64,000 nucleotides of DNA from Cupriavidus taiwanensis (GCF_900249755.1 NZ_LT976853.1:3088756-3152755); one strand, 5' to 3'; positions 32,517-42,120 are shown, counted from the stretch's first letter. Made by a program: numbers and translations. The notes: generated by a model from the sequence alone, not told the origin.

Positions 32517-34056
32517 GGATAACTCCTTCACTAGAGAGTGAATATCGAATGACCTAAGTTGGCGACCCGACCGACCCGAGGCGCGCCACATCAGCGCGGC
32601 CCCAGTCGAGCGAGCGATTCATCGGCGTGCGGCTCGACCACTGCTGCACGCTAATGAATTCGGTTGCAGGCGCACCGCCCGTGGCGGTGACTTGGCGGCC
32701 GGAGCGAGCCCGCAAGCGGGTCTCGGGCACATGCCGCGCCCTGGAATATTCGATCCGCCCGCACCGCCCGTTGAGCCGGCGCGCGGCCAGAAATGAGGAG
32801 ATATCGGACAGCTGGCCTGCGGTGCGGGCTTGGCCTCGCGCACGGCAGGCGGCATTCATTCGGTGGTAGCGGGTCCAACCCGTCAATGGACCAAAAGAGC
32901 GACCAAAGGAGACTGCACGCGTTTTAAGAAGCCGGTCGGGCCTGGTCTGCGTCAAAGTTCTCGTGCTCCTCAGCGACTACCTTCGTCATTGCATCGAAGC
33001 GCGCATCGCGCTTTTCGGTTCCATCTTGCTTCCTGCTTCGCTGCAATGAAGTGAGACTCTTGTCAAGGCGAATCATAATTCGTTTGCACCATGATGTTAA
33101 GAAAAAAGTGCAAAAAAACTTGCCTGCCTGCATCGCTCCAACTAGATCTCACGCGCGTCGTTACGAAGACGTTGCCGACGACATGCAGACGCGTCGCGCG
33201 CATGCCCATGCAGCGACCCATCACGCGCGCTCGCGCACGCTGCGCGACACCCGTTCGCCGACTGCGCGCGCCGCAGCTTTTACACACCGTCGCACGCACC
33301 GATGACAAGCTTCGCAGCATGCGCGCGGCGACGGTGAAAGGCCCCGCCGCACGTCATCGCACTTTCCGAAAAGCCGCATGGACAAAGGCTTTGCGGGCGA
33401 TGCCCCGATGCGCGCGCGGCACGCCGCGAGCCGCGCGGCGGCGTGCGTCGACACGCGCGCGAGGCGAACACCGGCGCTCGCTCTGCATGCTTTACACACT
33501 CGCCCCGGCACGCGCGCACCGCGTTGCGCTCAGCGCTCGACAACATCGTCGTGAGTCGTCGCGCGACGCCATCGCCGAGCACGCGCGAGAGTGATGCGTG
33601 CACGCAACGGTTTGCATCGACGCAACATCGAAACAGCATCGCAAGGACATCGCGGCGGCATCGAAGCGTTGCGATCAAGCCAAGCCGCGACGATCGCGAA
33701 GCATCGCGGCAACACTCCGGCAGTCGCCGCGACGAACTCTCGTCGCGCAGGCCTGGCGCACTCGCTCGCCGCGCGATCCGGTGCGCGCGCGCCGCGCTTG
33801 GCGGGATGCGTTCGCGCCGTCGCGAAGCACGCGGCAAGGGTGGTGGCTGGTGCGTCGTACGTCCGCTTAGAGGATTGCTTCAGCGGCCGTGCGCAGGCCG
33901 TTTTGCTGCGCCACAAAAACCCGCAAACGACCGCTGCATGCGGCCTGGCCGGAAGCGGGCAAGCGCGGCGCAGCGGCGCGCGCCGCGCCGCGCCGGATTG
34001 CGGCGCGGCGGCTGCGCCAGTAGATTGGCGTGGCTACGAACCTCACAGGAGACATC
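32517..34056. other. 1.5-kb non-coding region upstream of the histone-like gene
   Basis: No reading frame here is convincing on either strand. A good minus-strand promoter lies at 33072-33100, giving the histone-like gene a leader of about 550 bases. From about 33150 to 33860 the sequence is dominated by short CpG words (CGCG, TCGC, GCGA, CATCG, GACG), unlike the neighbouring genes. It may hold degenerate coding remnants, a non-coding RNA or a binding region. Confidence 0.6.
33072..33100 (-). promoter_or_regulatory. Candidate promoter for the histone H1-like transcript
   Basis: On the minus strand TTAACA and TATGAT are separated by exactly 17 bases, in an AT-rich pocket (33060-33120). The predicted start is about 550 bases before the histone-like ATG. 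A poly-A/T-rich stretch just upstream resembles an UP element. Confidence 0.55.
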
Positions 34057-34521
34057 ATGCGCAGCCCTTCCCTCCTTGCTTGCACCGTGCGCGCCGCGGT
34101 GCTCGCCGCCACCCTGCTCGCCAGCGCCGCGGCGCTGGCGCAGGCCACGCCCAGCGGCACCTGGAAGACCATCGACGACAACACCGGCAAGCCGCGCGGG
34201 CTGGTGGAGATCACCGAGAAGAACGGCGTCTACAGCGGACGCCTGCTCAAGAGCTTCGTCGACAGCGACGGCAAGCCGCGGGTGTGCGACAAGTGCACCG
34301 ACGCACGCAAGGACCAGCCGCTGATCGGCATGACCATCCTGTCGGGCCTGCGCAAGACCGGCGACAACGAGTGGAGCGGCGGCGAGATCCTCGATCCGGA
34401 GAACGGCAAGGTCTACAAGAGCAAGATGTCGCTGGCCGAGGATGGCAACAAGCTCAACGTGCGCGGCTTCATCGGCATCAGCCTGATCGGGCGCACCCAG
34501 ACCTGGGAGCGCGAGCACTGA
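34057..34521 (+). CDS. DUF2147 exported protein
   Basis: A 154-residue protein with a signal peptide (hydrophobic residues about 8-27, cleavage near ALAQA) and a DUF2147 domain: GTWKTIDDNTGKPRGLVEI, a CDKCTD pair, LIGMTILSGLRK and a final LIGRTQTWER. Function is unknown; members are periplasmic and lipocalin-like in shape. CAGGAGACATC precedes the ATG. A bidirectional terminator follows. Confidence 0.9.
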   Translation: MRSPSLLACTVRAAVLAATLLASAAALAQATPSGTWKTIDDNTGKPRGLVEITEKNGVYSGRLLKSFVDSDGKPRVCDKCTDARKDQPLIGMTILSGLRKTGDNEWSGGEILDPENGKVYKSKMSLAEDGNKLNVRGFIGISLIGRTQTWEREH

Positions 34522-34591
34522 GCGCTGCCGGCACTCAGGGTTTCTCCGGGGCATGCCGTTGCATGCCCGGCTGAAGCGGGAACAGCAGGCG

Positions 34592-34631
34592 AAAAAAAAA
34601 ACCGGGCGGTGATGAACCGCCCGGTTTTTTT
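34592..34631. terminator. Bidirectional intrinsic terminator
   Basis: ACCGGGCGGT-GATGA-ACCGCCCGGT, a 10-bp stem with A run before and T run after, between convergent DUF2147 and siderophore receptor genes. Confidence 0.93.
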
Positions 34632-34648
34632 GTCCCCGATGCTGCGCT

Positions 34649-36769
34649 TTACATGCGGTAGCGCAGCGTGGCCATGACGCTGCGCGGAGCGCCCGGCATG
34701 TTCAGGTTGGCGTTGGTGCCGTGCGCCGAGACGATGTAGCCCTTGTCGAGCAGGTTGTACACGTTCAGCTGCGCCTCGAAGGCGCCGCGGCGGTACCAGG
34801 CCATCGCGTCGGCGGTGACGTAGCCGGGCAGCGTCACGGTGTTGCCCGGATTCGCGAAGCGCTTGCCGACCAGGTTCAGGCCCGCGCCCACGCCGAAGCC
34901 GTGACCCAGATCCTTGGTCAGCCAGACGTTGCCGCTGTGCATCGGCGTAATCGTCGCGCGCTTGCCCTGCACCGGCTGTCCGGCATCGATCTGGGTGGAG
35001 TTAGTGACCCGGGCGTCAAGATACGCGTAGCCTGCCAGGACACGCCAGCCTTGCGGCAGTTCTGCGGCGCCGGACAATTCCACGCCATCGGTCCGTTGCG
35101 TGCCAATCGGGAGAATGGCGTTGCCGGCAGCGTTCTGCACCTTCATATTGCTGCGCTCCAGGCGGAACACCGAGATCGTGGTGCTGGCCTTGCCGTTCAG
35201 CCAGTCATACTTGGCACCGACTTCCGTATTCCTAGTGCTCTCCGGACCGAGATCCGCATTGTTTGCTGCCACGGCGAACGCTTCGCCCGACGGCTGGAAC
35301 GACTTGCTCCAGGACACGTAGTACGACTGGGTCTTGGTCGGCTGCCAAACGAGGCCCGCGCGCGGGCTCCAGGCAGTGTCGGTTCGCGACAGATCGCGCT
35401 GGCCGGCGATGCGGTTGCGGGTCTCTTGCTGGAAGTTGTCGTAGCGCACACCCACCAGCGCCTTCCACTGTTCGCTGAAGGTGATCATGTCCTGGGTGTA
35501 GAACGCCAGGGTATTGAAGATGCCCAGGTTCGAGGTGGTCGGGTTGCCCGGCGCCTGACGCGGCAGCACCGGCAGCACCGGGTTGAACAGGTCGAAGGTG
35601 CCCGGCACCGGCTTGGTGTTGTTGATCTGGTCCTTGTTCTGCTGGCCGATCTCCATGCCGTACAGGATCTCGTGCCGGGTGCCGAAGAGCGTCGCCTTCT
35701 GGATCAGGTCGGTCTGGTTGAACCAGCCATGTTCCTCGCGGCGGACATTGCCGTGGTTCATGGTCAGCCGTTGCGTCGCTTCGTTGACCGCGGCGGTCAG
35801 CGTGTTGTTCCGGTCCAGCGAGTAGTGGTAATACCGCGTCGCATTGCGGATCGACCAGTTCTCATTGAAGCGATGGTTGATCGTGGCGGTACCGGAGAAC
35901 ACACGCGACTGCGAGTAGTCAGCATCGCGCGCGTTGGCCGCACCGTAGTAGCGCGACGCCGGCACGTCCACCGGCCGCCCGCGGTAAGCCGGGATGCCGA
36001 AGTCGGTCACGCGCCGGTCTTCCAGGTAGTCGGCCTGGAACAGCACGGTGGTCTCGGGCGCGACGCGCAGCTCCAGCGACGGCGCGATCGCCGCGCGGTC
36101 CAGGAACTGCTGCGAGCGGTAGCTGTTGGCCTTTTGCACCGCGCCGGTCACGCGGAACGCGGCGGCGCCGTCGGCAAACACGCGGCCCACGTCGGCTTCG
36201 GCGCGGCGGTCGGCCCACATGCCGTAGCTGAGCGCGAAGTCGGTGACGTCGATGCCAGGCTTCTTGGTCACGCGGTTGATCAGGCCGCCCGACGAGCCGC
36301 GCCCGTACAGCACCGCCGCCGGTCCCTTGATGACCTCGACGCGGTCGACGTTGGACATGTCGCGGAAGTACAGCGCATCGTCGCGGATGCCGTCGACGAA
36401 CTGGTCGGCGATCGCGGTGAAGCCGCGGATCGAGACCTGGTCGCGCTGGCCGTCGCCGTGCGAGAACGACACGCCCGGCACGTTCTTCAGCGCGTCCTGC
36501 ATCGAGGTGGCGTGCTGGTCGCGCATGACATCGGCGGTGACCACGTTGACGGTTTGCGGGACGTCGCGCAGCGGCGCCTCGGTCTTGGTCGCGCTGACCG
36601 CATTGGGCGGGTTGTAGCCCGTGCCCAGTTCACGGCTGACGTCCGCCTTGACGGTGACCTCCGGCAACTGCGCCGGCGCCGCCGGTGCGGCTTGTGCCCA
36701 CACCAGCACCGGTTGAAAAACGAAGCTCCCCGCCACCGCGGCACAAATCGGGTGAAGTTTTATTCTCAT
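34649..36769 (-). CDS. TonB-dependent siderophore receptor
   Basis: A 706-residue outer-membrane receptor of the FhuE/FoxA-like siderophore type. It has a signal peptide (to about residue 26, VWAQA), a plug domain with VPQTVNVVTADVMRDQ, SIRGFTAIADQFVDGIRDD and IKGPAAVLYGRGSSGGLINRVTKKP, and a C-terminal 22-strand barrel ending with the aromatic-rich MATLRYRM. No separate N-terminal signalling domain is seen. A candidate Fur box and promoter lie just upstream. The specific siderophore is unknown. Confidence 0.95.
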   Translation of the reverse strand: MRIKLHPICAAVAGSFVFQPVLVWAQAAPAAPAQLPEVTVKADVSRELGTGYNPPNAVSATKTEAPLRDVPQTVNVVTADVMRDQHATSMQDALKNVPGVSFSHGDGQRDQVSIRGFTAIADQFVDGIRDDALYFRDMSNVDRVEVIKGPAAVLYGRGSSGGLINRVTKKPGIDVTDFALSYGMWADRRAEADVGRVFADGAAAFRVTGAVQKANSYRSQQFLDRAAIAPSLELRVAPETTVLFQADYLEDRRVTDFGIPAYRGRPVDVPASRYYGAANARDADYSQSRVFSGTATINHRFNENWSIRNATRYYHYSLDRNNTLTAAVNEATQRLTMNHGNVRREEHGWFNQTDLIQKATLFGTRHEILYGMEIGQQNKDQINNTKPVPGTFDLFNPVLPVLPRQAPGNPTTSNLGIFNTLAFYTQDMITFSEQWKALVGVRYDNFQQETRNRIAGQRDLSRTDTAWSPRAGLVWQPTKTQSYYVSWSKSFQPSGEAFAVAANNADLGPESTRNTEVGAKYDWLNGKASTTISVFRLERSNMKVQNAAGNAILPIGTQRTDGVELSGAAELPQGWRVLAGYAYLDARVTNSTQIDAGQPVQGKRATITPMHSGNVWLTKDLGHGFGVGAGLNLVGKRFANPGNTVTLPGYVTADAMAWYRRGAFEAQLNVYNLLDKGYIVSAHGTNANLNMPGAPRSVMATLRYRM

Positions 36770-36809
36770 TGGCCTGTAATCGACTGTAATAATTTGGAAA
36801 TGCGGGCGC

Positions 36810-36838
36810 ATTATCGATTACGGGATTGTCATGGTCAA
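36810..36838 (-). promoter_or_regulatory. Candidate promoter of the siderophore receptor
   Basis: TTGACC and GATAAT with a 17-base spacer on the minus strand, about 40 bases from the start codon. Confidence 0.6.
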
Positions 36839-36841
36839 CGA

Positions 36842-36856
36842 GATTGCGAATTATTC
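36842..36856 (-). promoter_or_regulatory. Candidate Fur box
   Basis: GAATAATTCGCAATC on the minus strand is close to the GAATAATTCTCATTC-like form of the Fur site and abuts the -35 box of the receptor promoter, which would make the receptor iron-repressed. Confidence 0.45.
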
Positions 36857-36958
36857 CTATTCCCACTCCGGATATGTTGCTTTCAACACAACCGGGGCCG
36901 ATGGCGGCATCCGGTCTGTGATCCCTTTGTCATCTTTTTCTGACTCCAGGCGGTCCTG

Positions 36959-37831
36959 CTAGGCCAGTTGTGCGGCCAGCGCATCGCGCGCTTCCGCAAT
37001 GAAGGCCGACTCCCCGCGCCGCGCCGGCAGCAGGAAGAACTCCGCCTCCGGCAACCGCGGCAACCCCAGCCGCGCGACCGTGGCAGCGTCCAGCGGCGCC
37101 ACGCCGGGCCCGATCGCCGACGCGTTCAGGCACGACAGGCCCAGCCCCGCCGCCAGCGCCAGGTGCAGCCCCGCCACGCCTGACGCCGAGTGCGCGATCT
37201 CGAACGGCACCCGCTTGCGCAGCAGCCGCTGCACCACGTACTGGTGCAGCGAGCAGGTGTCGGGCAGCAGCACCAGGGGCAGGGTCGCGGGCAGGCTGTC
37301 GGCCTCGGCCGGCGCCGCCACCCAGGCCAGCGGCTCGCGGCGCAGCACGGTGCCGCGCGCGGCCGGCCCGCGCGTGCCGGGCAGCCGCATGCTGAGGCCG
37401 ATATCGAAGGCGTCGCGCGCCTCTGCGGCATCGATCGCCGCGCTCTTCATCACCGTCACGTGCAGGCGCAGGTACGGATAGCGCTCGCGCAGGCGGCGCA
37501 GCATGCCGGCGATCTCGCCCGGACGGAAGTAGTCGGTCACCGCCAGGCGCAGCTCGCCCTCCAGCGCGTGGCCGCGCAGCTCCTGCAGCGCCAGTTCGTT
37601 CAGCGCCAGGATGCGCCGCGCATGATCCAGCAAGCGCTGTCCGGCCGGCGTCAGCTGCGCGCCGTGGCGGCCGCGCGTCAGCAGCGGCACGCCGGCGCGC
37701 TCTTCCAGCTTGCGCAGCTGCTCGCTGACCGACGACTGCGACAGGAACAGCCTGGGCGCGGCGGCCGACAGGCTGCCGCTGTCGGCAACCGTCACGAAGG
37801 TGCGCAACTGGTCGGTGTCGAATCCACGCAT
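36959..37831 (-). CDS. LysR-family transcriptional regulator
   Basis: A 290-residue regulator. Winged helix-turn-helix at about 5-62 (FDTDQLRTFVTVADSGSLS, then LSQSSVSEQLRKLEE), and a periplasmic-binding-like effector domain to the end. Start set at the ATG giving MRGFDTDQ, since residues further upstream are not conserved-like. It diverges from the tautomerase gene at 37961, so it likely controls the tautomerase-GntP-AKR genes. Confidence 0.92.
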   Translation of the reverse strand: MRGFDTDQLRTFVTVADSGSLSAAAPRLFLSQSSVSEQLRKLEERAGVPLLTRGRHGAQLTPAGQRLLDHARRILALNELALQELRGHALEGELRLAVTDYFRPGEIAGMLRRLRERYPYLRLHVTVMKSAAIDAAEARDAFDIGLSMRLPGTRGPAARGTVLRREPLAWVAAPAEADSLPATLPLVLLPDTCSLHQYVVQRLLRKRVPFEIAHSASGVAGLHLALAAGLGLSCLNASAIGPGVAPLDAATVARLGLPRLPEAEFFLLPARRGESAFIAEARDALAAQLA

Positions 37832-37960
37832 GGCTGGTCTCCGGCAGGGTCGAATTGATTCGGGATAGCCGATGGAAGGCATCGATTATTCCCGCTATTC
37901 CGATACTACACCACGCCCTACCATGGCTTCACCCACCCGCTCAAACCCAAGGAGCCCGCC

Positions 37961-38353
37961 ATGCCCCACATCGTCCTGCACCTGTCCGGCCAAGCCGATG
38001 CCGACCTCACCCGCCGCAGCGCCAAGGCGATCGCCGACCTGACCGAGCGCGTGCTCGGCAAGCGGCGCGACGTGATCGCCGTCACGGTCCAGTACATCCC
38101 GCACGACAGCTGGATCATCGGCGACGCGCCGCTGTCCGAGCAGGGCCGCAACGCCTTCCACCTTGACATCAGCGTGACCGATGAAACCAACACCAAGGCG
38201 GAGAAGGCGCAGTTCATCGCGGCCGTGTTCGAGACCATGTCCGGGCTGCTGGGCAACCTGCATCCGGTCTCCTACGTCCACGTGATCGACGCCCGCGCCG
38301 CGGCGTATGGCTACGGCGGGCGCACGCAGGAGTATCGTCACCAGCACGGGTGA
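37961..38353 (+). CDS. Tautomerase-superfamily protein
   Basis: A 130-residue protein of the 4-oxalocrotonate tautomerase superfamily. Pro2 after the initiator Met would be the catalytic base (MPHIVLHLSGQ), and VIAVTVQYIPHDSWIIG matches the second strand region. At 130 residues it resembles the fused or longer MIF-like forms more than the 62-residue 4-OT. Substrate unknown. AAGGAG precedes the ATG. Confidence 0.87.
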   Translation: MPHIVLHLSGQADADLTRRSAKAIADLTERVLGKRRDVIAVTVQYIPHDSWIIGDAPLSEQGRNAFHLDISVTDETNTKAEKAQFIAAVFETMSGLLGNLHPVSYVHVIDARAAAYGYGGRTQEYRHQHG

Positions 38354-38372
38354 AGCCGCCCCGCTCCTTCAC

Positions 38373-38400
38373 GCCGGCCGGCGCCAGCGCACCGGCCGGC
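38373..38400 (+). other. Hairpin after tautomerase gene
   Basis: GCCGGCCGG and CCGGCCGGC, 9-bp arms around a 10-base loop, 20 bases after the stop codon; no T run. Confidence 0.35.
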
Positions 38401-38555
38401 GGCGAGCCGCGAGGTTTCGCCGCCGGCCAAGCTGTGGCACAGTCCCCGGCTGATCCCTTTTCCTGACGCACAGAAAGAGACAACGCGCCACAAGCGCAGG
38501 CCCCCGCGCGGCAACGGACCGCACCTCAGGAGAAGGCAACCCTGAAGGAGATCCG

Positions 38556-39947
38556 ATGTCGTTCCTGATCGTACTGGCAGCCCTTGCCTTCCTGATGTTC
38601 GCCGCGTACCGCGGCTACAGCGTGATCCTGTTCGCGCCGATCGCCGCGCTGGCGGCGGTGCTGCTGACCGAGCCGTCGGCGGTGGCGCCGGTGTTCAGCG
38701 GCATCTTCATGGAGAAGATGGTCGGCTTCGTGAAGCTGTATTTCCCTGTCTTCTTATTAGGCGCGGTGTTCGGCAAGGTAGTCGAGCTGTCGGGCTTTTC
38801 CGAGTCCATCGTCGCCGCGGCGATCCGCTATATCGGGCGGTCGCGCGCCAACGCGGTAATCGTCACGGTGTGCGCGCTGCTGACCTATGGCGGCGTGTCG
38901 CTGTTCGTGGTGGTGTTCGCGGTCTACCCGTTCGCCGCCGAGCTGTATCGCCAGAGCAACATCCCCAAGCGACTGATGCCGGGCGCGATCGCGCTGGGCG
39001 CGTTCTCGTTCACCATGGATTCGCTGCCGGGCACCCCGCAGATCCAGAACATCATTCCCACCAACTTCTTCAACACCACCTCGTGGGCCGCGCCGGTGCT
39101 GGGCGTGGCGGGCTCGCTGTTTATCCTGGTGGTGGGCCTGAGCTACCTGGAATGGCGCCGCCGCGCCGCCGCCGCGCGCGGCGAGGGCTATGGCACCAAC
39201 CTGCGCAACGAGCCCGAGCGCAGCCAGGCCGGCAAGCTGCCGCACCCGCTGCTGGCGCTGCTGCCGCTGGTGGTGGTGGGCGTGGCCAACTTCTGGCTGA
39301 CGCGGATGATTCCGCAGTGGTACGGCGAATCCAGCAGCGTGGCGCTGCCCGGCCTGGCCACGCCGGTGGAAACCAGCATCGCCAGCGTCACCGCGATCTG
39401 GGCGGTGGAAGGCGCGCTGCTGCTGGGCATCGCCGTGGTGCTGCTGACCGCCTTCGGCGCCCTGCGCGAGCGTTTTGCCGAGGGCACCAAGGGCGCGGTC
39501 GGCGGCGCGCTGCTGGCGTCGATGAACACCGCGTCGGAATACGGCTTCGGCGGCGTCATCGCGGCGCTGCCGGGCTTCCTGGTGGTCAGCGATGCGCTGC
39601 GCGCCATCCCCAACCCGCTGGTCAATGCCGCGGTCTCGGTCAGCACGCTGGCCGGCATCACCGGGTCGGCCTCGGGCGGCATGAGCATTGCGCTGGCGGC
39701 GATGTCGCAGACCTTTATCGCGGGCGCGCAGGCCATGCAGATCCCGCTGGAGGTGCTGCACCGCGTGGTGTCGATGGCCAGCGGCGGCATGGACACCCTG
39801 CCGCACAACGGCGCGGTGATCACGCTGCTGGCGGTGACCGGCCTGACCCACCGCGAGTCCTACCGCGATATCTTCGCGGTCACGCTGATCAAGACCGCCG
39901 CGGTGTTCTTCGTCATCGCGCTGTATTTTCTGACCGGACTGGTTTGA
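38556..39947 (+). CDS. GntP-family permease
   Basis: A 463-residue inner-membrane carrier with about 12-14 hydrophobic segments. Family features: GYSVILFAPIAALAAVLLT near the start, GYGGVSLFV-like TYGGVSLFVVVFAVYPFAAEL, and SMASGGMDTLPHNGAVITLL near the end. GntP carriers import gluconate or other organic acids with protons. The substrate is not set by the sequence. Co-directional with a tautomerase and an aldo-keto reductase. Confidence 0.92.
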   Translation: MSFLIVLAALAFLMFAAYRGYSVILFAPIAALAAVLLTEPSAVAPVFSGIFMEKMVGFVKLYFPVFLLGAVFGKVVELSGFSESIVAAAIRYIGRSRANAVIVTVCALLTYGGVSLFVVVFAVYPFAAELYRQSNIPKRLMPGAIALGAFSFTMDSLPGTPQIQNIIPTNFFNTTSWAAPVLGVAGSLFILVVGLSYLEWRRRAAAARGEGYGTNLRNEPERSQAGKLPHPLLALLPLVVVGVANFWLTRMIPQWYGESSSVALPGLATPVETSIASVTAIWAVEGALLLGIAVVLLTAFGALRERFAEGTKGAVGGALLASMNTASEYGFGGVIAALPGFLVVSDALRAIPNPLVNAAVSVSTLAGITGSASGGMSIALAAMSQTFIAGAQAMQIPLEVLHRVVSMASGGMDTLPHNGAVITLLAVTGLTHRESYRDIFAVTLIKTAAVFFVIALYFLTGLV

Positions 39948-40048
39948 AGCATTGCCGGCGCGCGCGGGTTGTACATTGCCGGTGTTGTTAACTAGTGTGG
40001 TTGGGTGCCGCCGGGCGCCCAACCCGCGGCCAAACTGGAAGCCAAGCA

Positions 40049-40882
40049 ATGAAGCAAGTCACCCTGCCCGACGGCGAGCGCGTCCCGGCGCTCGGCATGG
40101 GCACATGGAATATGGGAGAGTCGGCCGCCGCGCGCGCGGAAGAGATCGCCACGCTGCGCCTGGGGCTGGACCTGGGCCTGCGCCTGATCGATACCGCCGA
40201 GATGTACGGCGAAGGCCAGTCCGAGGCCATGATCGGCGAGGCCATCGCCGGCCGGCGCGACCAGGCCTTCCTGGTCAGCAAGGTCTATCCCTTCAACGCC
40301 TGCCGGCGCGGCACCGTGCAGGCCTGCGAGCGCAGCCTGCAGCGGCTGGGCACCGACCGCATCGACCTTTACCTGCTGCACTGGCGCGGCGGCGTGCCGC
40401 TGGAAGAGACCGTGCAGGCGATGGAGGCCTTGCAGCGCGACGGCAAGATCCGCCACTGGGGCGTCAGCAACCTGGACCTGTCCAATATGCAGGAATTGTG
40501 GGACGCGCCGGGCGGTAGCCGCGTGGCCACCAACCAGCTGCTGTACAACCTGGGCCGGCGCGGCATCGAATGGGACCTGTTGCCGTGGCTGCGCCAGCGC
40601 GGCGTGCCGGTGATGGCGTATTCCCCGATCGAACAGTCGCGCCTGCTGGGGCATCCCGGGCTGAAGCGCTTCGCGCGCGACCACGGCATGAGCGCGGCGC
40701 AGGCGGCGCTGGCCTGGCTGCTGGCGCAGGACGGCGTCATCGCCATCCCCAAGACCAGCCGGCGCGATCGGCTACAGGAAAACCTGGAGGCGCTGTCGAA
40801 GCCGCTGTCGCCCGCCCAGCTGGCCGAGATCGACCGCATCTTCCCGCCGCCCGACGGCCCGGGGGCGCTGGAAATGCTCTGA
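40049..40882 (+). CDS. Aldo/keto reductase
   Basis: A 277-residue NADPH-dependent reductase of the 2,5-diketogluconate reductase-like class. The catalytic tetrad Asp48, Tyr53, Lys78 and His111 is complete in LIDTAEMYG, SKVY and LLHW. The C-terminal IAIPKTSRRDRLQEN binds NADP. With a GntP carrier upstream, sugar-acid reduction is possible, but this is inference. It converges with the lipoprotein gene; a 7-bp inverted repeat spans the junction (40893-40915). Confidence 0.93.
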   Translation: MKQVTLPDGERVPALGMGTWNMGESAAARAEEIATLRLGLDLGLRLIDTAEMYGEGQSEAMIGEAIAGRRDQAFLVSKVYPFNACRRGTVQACERSLQRLGTDRIDLYLLHWRGGVPLEETVQAMEALQRDGKIRHWGVSNLDLSNMQELWDAPGGSRVATNQLLYNLGRRGIEWDLLPWLRQRGVPVMAYSPIEQSRLLGHPGLKRFARDHGMSAAQAALAWLLAQDGVIAIPKTSRRDRLQENLEALSKPLSPAQLAEIDRIFPPPDGPGALEML

Positions 40883-40900
40883 GCTGCCGCAGGCTCGCCG

Positions 40901-41323
40901 TCAGTTCTGGCGAGCTAGGTAGCGCTCGCGCTCGACGTAGCGCACCAGGTAGTTGCGCGCCTTGTCGCGGGTGTCGCTGGTGACGCGCGCCGCTGCCTGG
41001 CGCGCGCTGCTCTTGCCGTGCGACGACGACATCTGCGCATCGAGATAGCTGCGGAACGCATTGTGCATCGCGTCCAGCTCGGGCTGGCACGCGGACAGCG
41101 CCAGGTCGGCCACGTCCTTCGAATGGCCCTTGGCCGACAGGTTGCCGTTCGCCTTCTTCTGCGTGCAATCCATGTATTTGGCGCGCAGCGCCTGCCATTC
41201 GCTGCCGGCGTCGGCCGCCGCGGCAGACCCTGCCGCGGCGGCTGCGTCAGCGGTAGCCCCCGGAGGCTGGGAAGCGCATGCGGCCAGCAGCAACAGCGGC
41301 AAGGCGGTGAGAAGTTTCTTCAT
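40901..41323 (-). CDS. Small lipoprotein of unknown function
   Basis: A 140-residue lipoprotein: signal peptide MKKLLTALPLLLLAAC with lipobox LAAC and Cys16, an Ala-rich linker, then a mostly helical domain (residues 40-140) with two cysteines and a basic C-terminus. I do not recognise the family. Located between the AKR gene and the YSC84-type lipoprotein. Confidence 0.8.
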   Translation of the reverse strand: MKKLLTALPLLLLAACASQPPGATADAAAAAGSAAAADAGSEWQALRAKYMDCTQKKANGNLSAKGHSKDVADLALSACQPELDAMHNAFRSYLDAQMSSSHGKSSARQAAARVTSDTRDKARNYLVRYVERERYLARQN

Positions 41324-41541
41324 AGCGGGTCAAGATGCAAATGCAGTGGCGGCGCAGCGGCGGTCACATGGCGATCCACCAGCCATGGGACGTACCGGGC
41401 GCAAGGCCCATTATTCTTGCCGCGAACGGCCGTCGCGCACCACCTTCGTCACAAATGGAAACGACTCGGCGGCGTGAATCTTTTACCCGGGTGATTTCGG
41501 CGCCTATGCTTCAAAGGCGACAACAACACCAAGGAGACGAG

Positions 41542-42120
41542 ATGAAACGTCGAACCTTCCTTTCGGCCAGCGCGGGTCTGGCCCTCGGCACGCTGGCCAC
41601 CGGCGCGTGCACCACCACCAAGCCCGATGCGCCCGCCGACAAGGCCGCGCGCCGGCGTGAACTGGATTCCGGCTCGGACGCCACGCTGTCGCGTCTGTAC
41701 GGCTCGGTCAACGGCGCGCGCGAGCTGGGCAGCCGCGCGCGCGGCATTCTGGTGTTCCCGAAGACCCTGTCGGCGGGCTTTATCGTCGGCGGCGAGTATG
41801 GCGACGGCACGCTGCGCTCTGGCGGCGGCACGCGCGGCTACTACCGGCTGATCTCAGGCTCGGTGGGCTGGCAGATCGGTGCGCAGTCCAAGTCGGTGAT
41901 CCTGATGTTCATGACGCAGGACGCCTACGACAAATTCATGCGCAGCAGCGGCTGGACCGCGGGCGTCGATGCCACCGTCGCGCTGGCGACCGTTGGCGCA
42001 AACGGCGTACTGGATACCAATACCGCCCAGCAGCCCATCGTCGGCTTCGTCATGACCAATGCCGGCCTGATGGCGGGCCTGAGTTTCGAGGGCAGCAAGA
42101 TCACCAGGCTCGACCTGTAG
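41542..42120 (+). CDS. YSC84-related lipoprotein
   Basis: A 192-residue protein of the YSC84/SYLF type. The N-terminus has a twin-arginine-like KRRTFLSASAGLALG and a possible lipobox ending at Cys23 (ATGAC). The domain shows ARGILVFPKTLSAGFIVGGEYGDG and YYRLISGSVGWQIGAQSKSVILMFM. Bacterial members bind lipids or act at the envelope; the precise role is unknown. AAGGAGACGAG precedes the ATG. Confidence 0.9.
   Translation: MKRRTFLSASAGLALGTLATGACTTTKPDAPADKAARRRELDSGSDATLSRLYGSVNGARELGSRARGILVFPKTLSAGFIVGGEYGDGTLRSGGGTRGYYRLISGSVGWQIGAQSKSVILMFMTQDAYDKFMRSSGWTAGVDATVALATVGANGVLDTNTAQQPIVGFVMTNAGLMAGLSFEGSKITRLDL

Noticed and set aside
32554-32955. 133-codon TTG-started minus-strand frame in the histone-like leader
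   Set aside because: No ribosome site, no recognisable domain, Arg-rich; probably chance in GC-rich leader.
32924-33133. Small minus-strand frame containing MIRLDKSLTSLQRS
   Set aside because: Its best ATG falls inside the -10 box of the predicted promoter and has no ribosome site.
33443-34324. 293-codon Arg/Ala-rich plus-strand frame
   Set aside because: Runs into DUF2147 in the wrong frame and has no domain pattern; CpG-word composition produces open frames.
34721-36943. 740-codon open frame on the plus strand
   Set aside because: Antisense shadow of the siderophore receptor.
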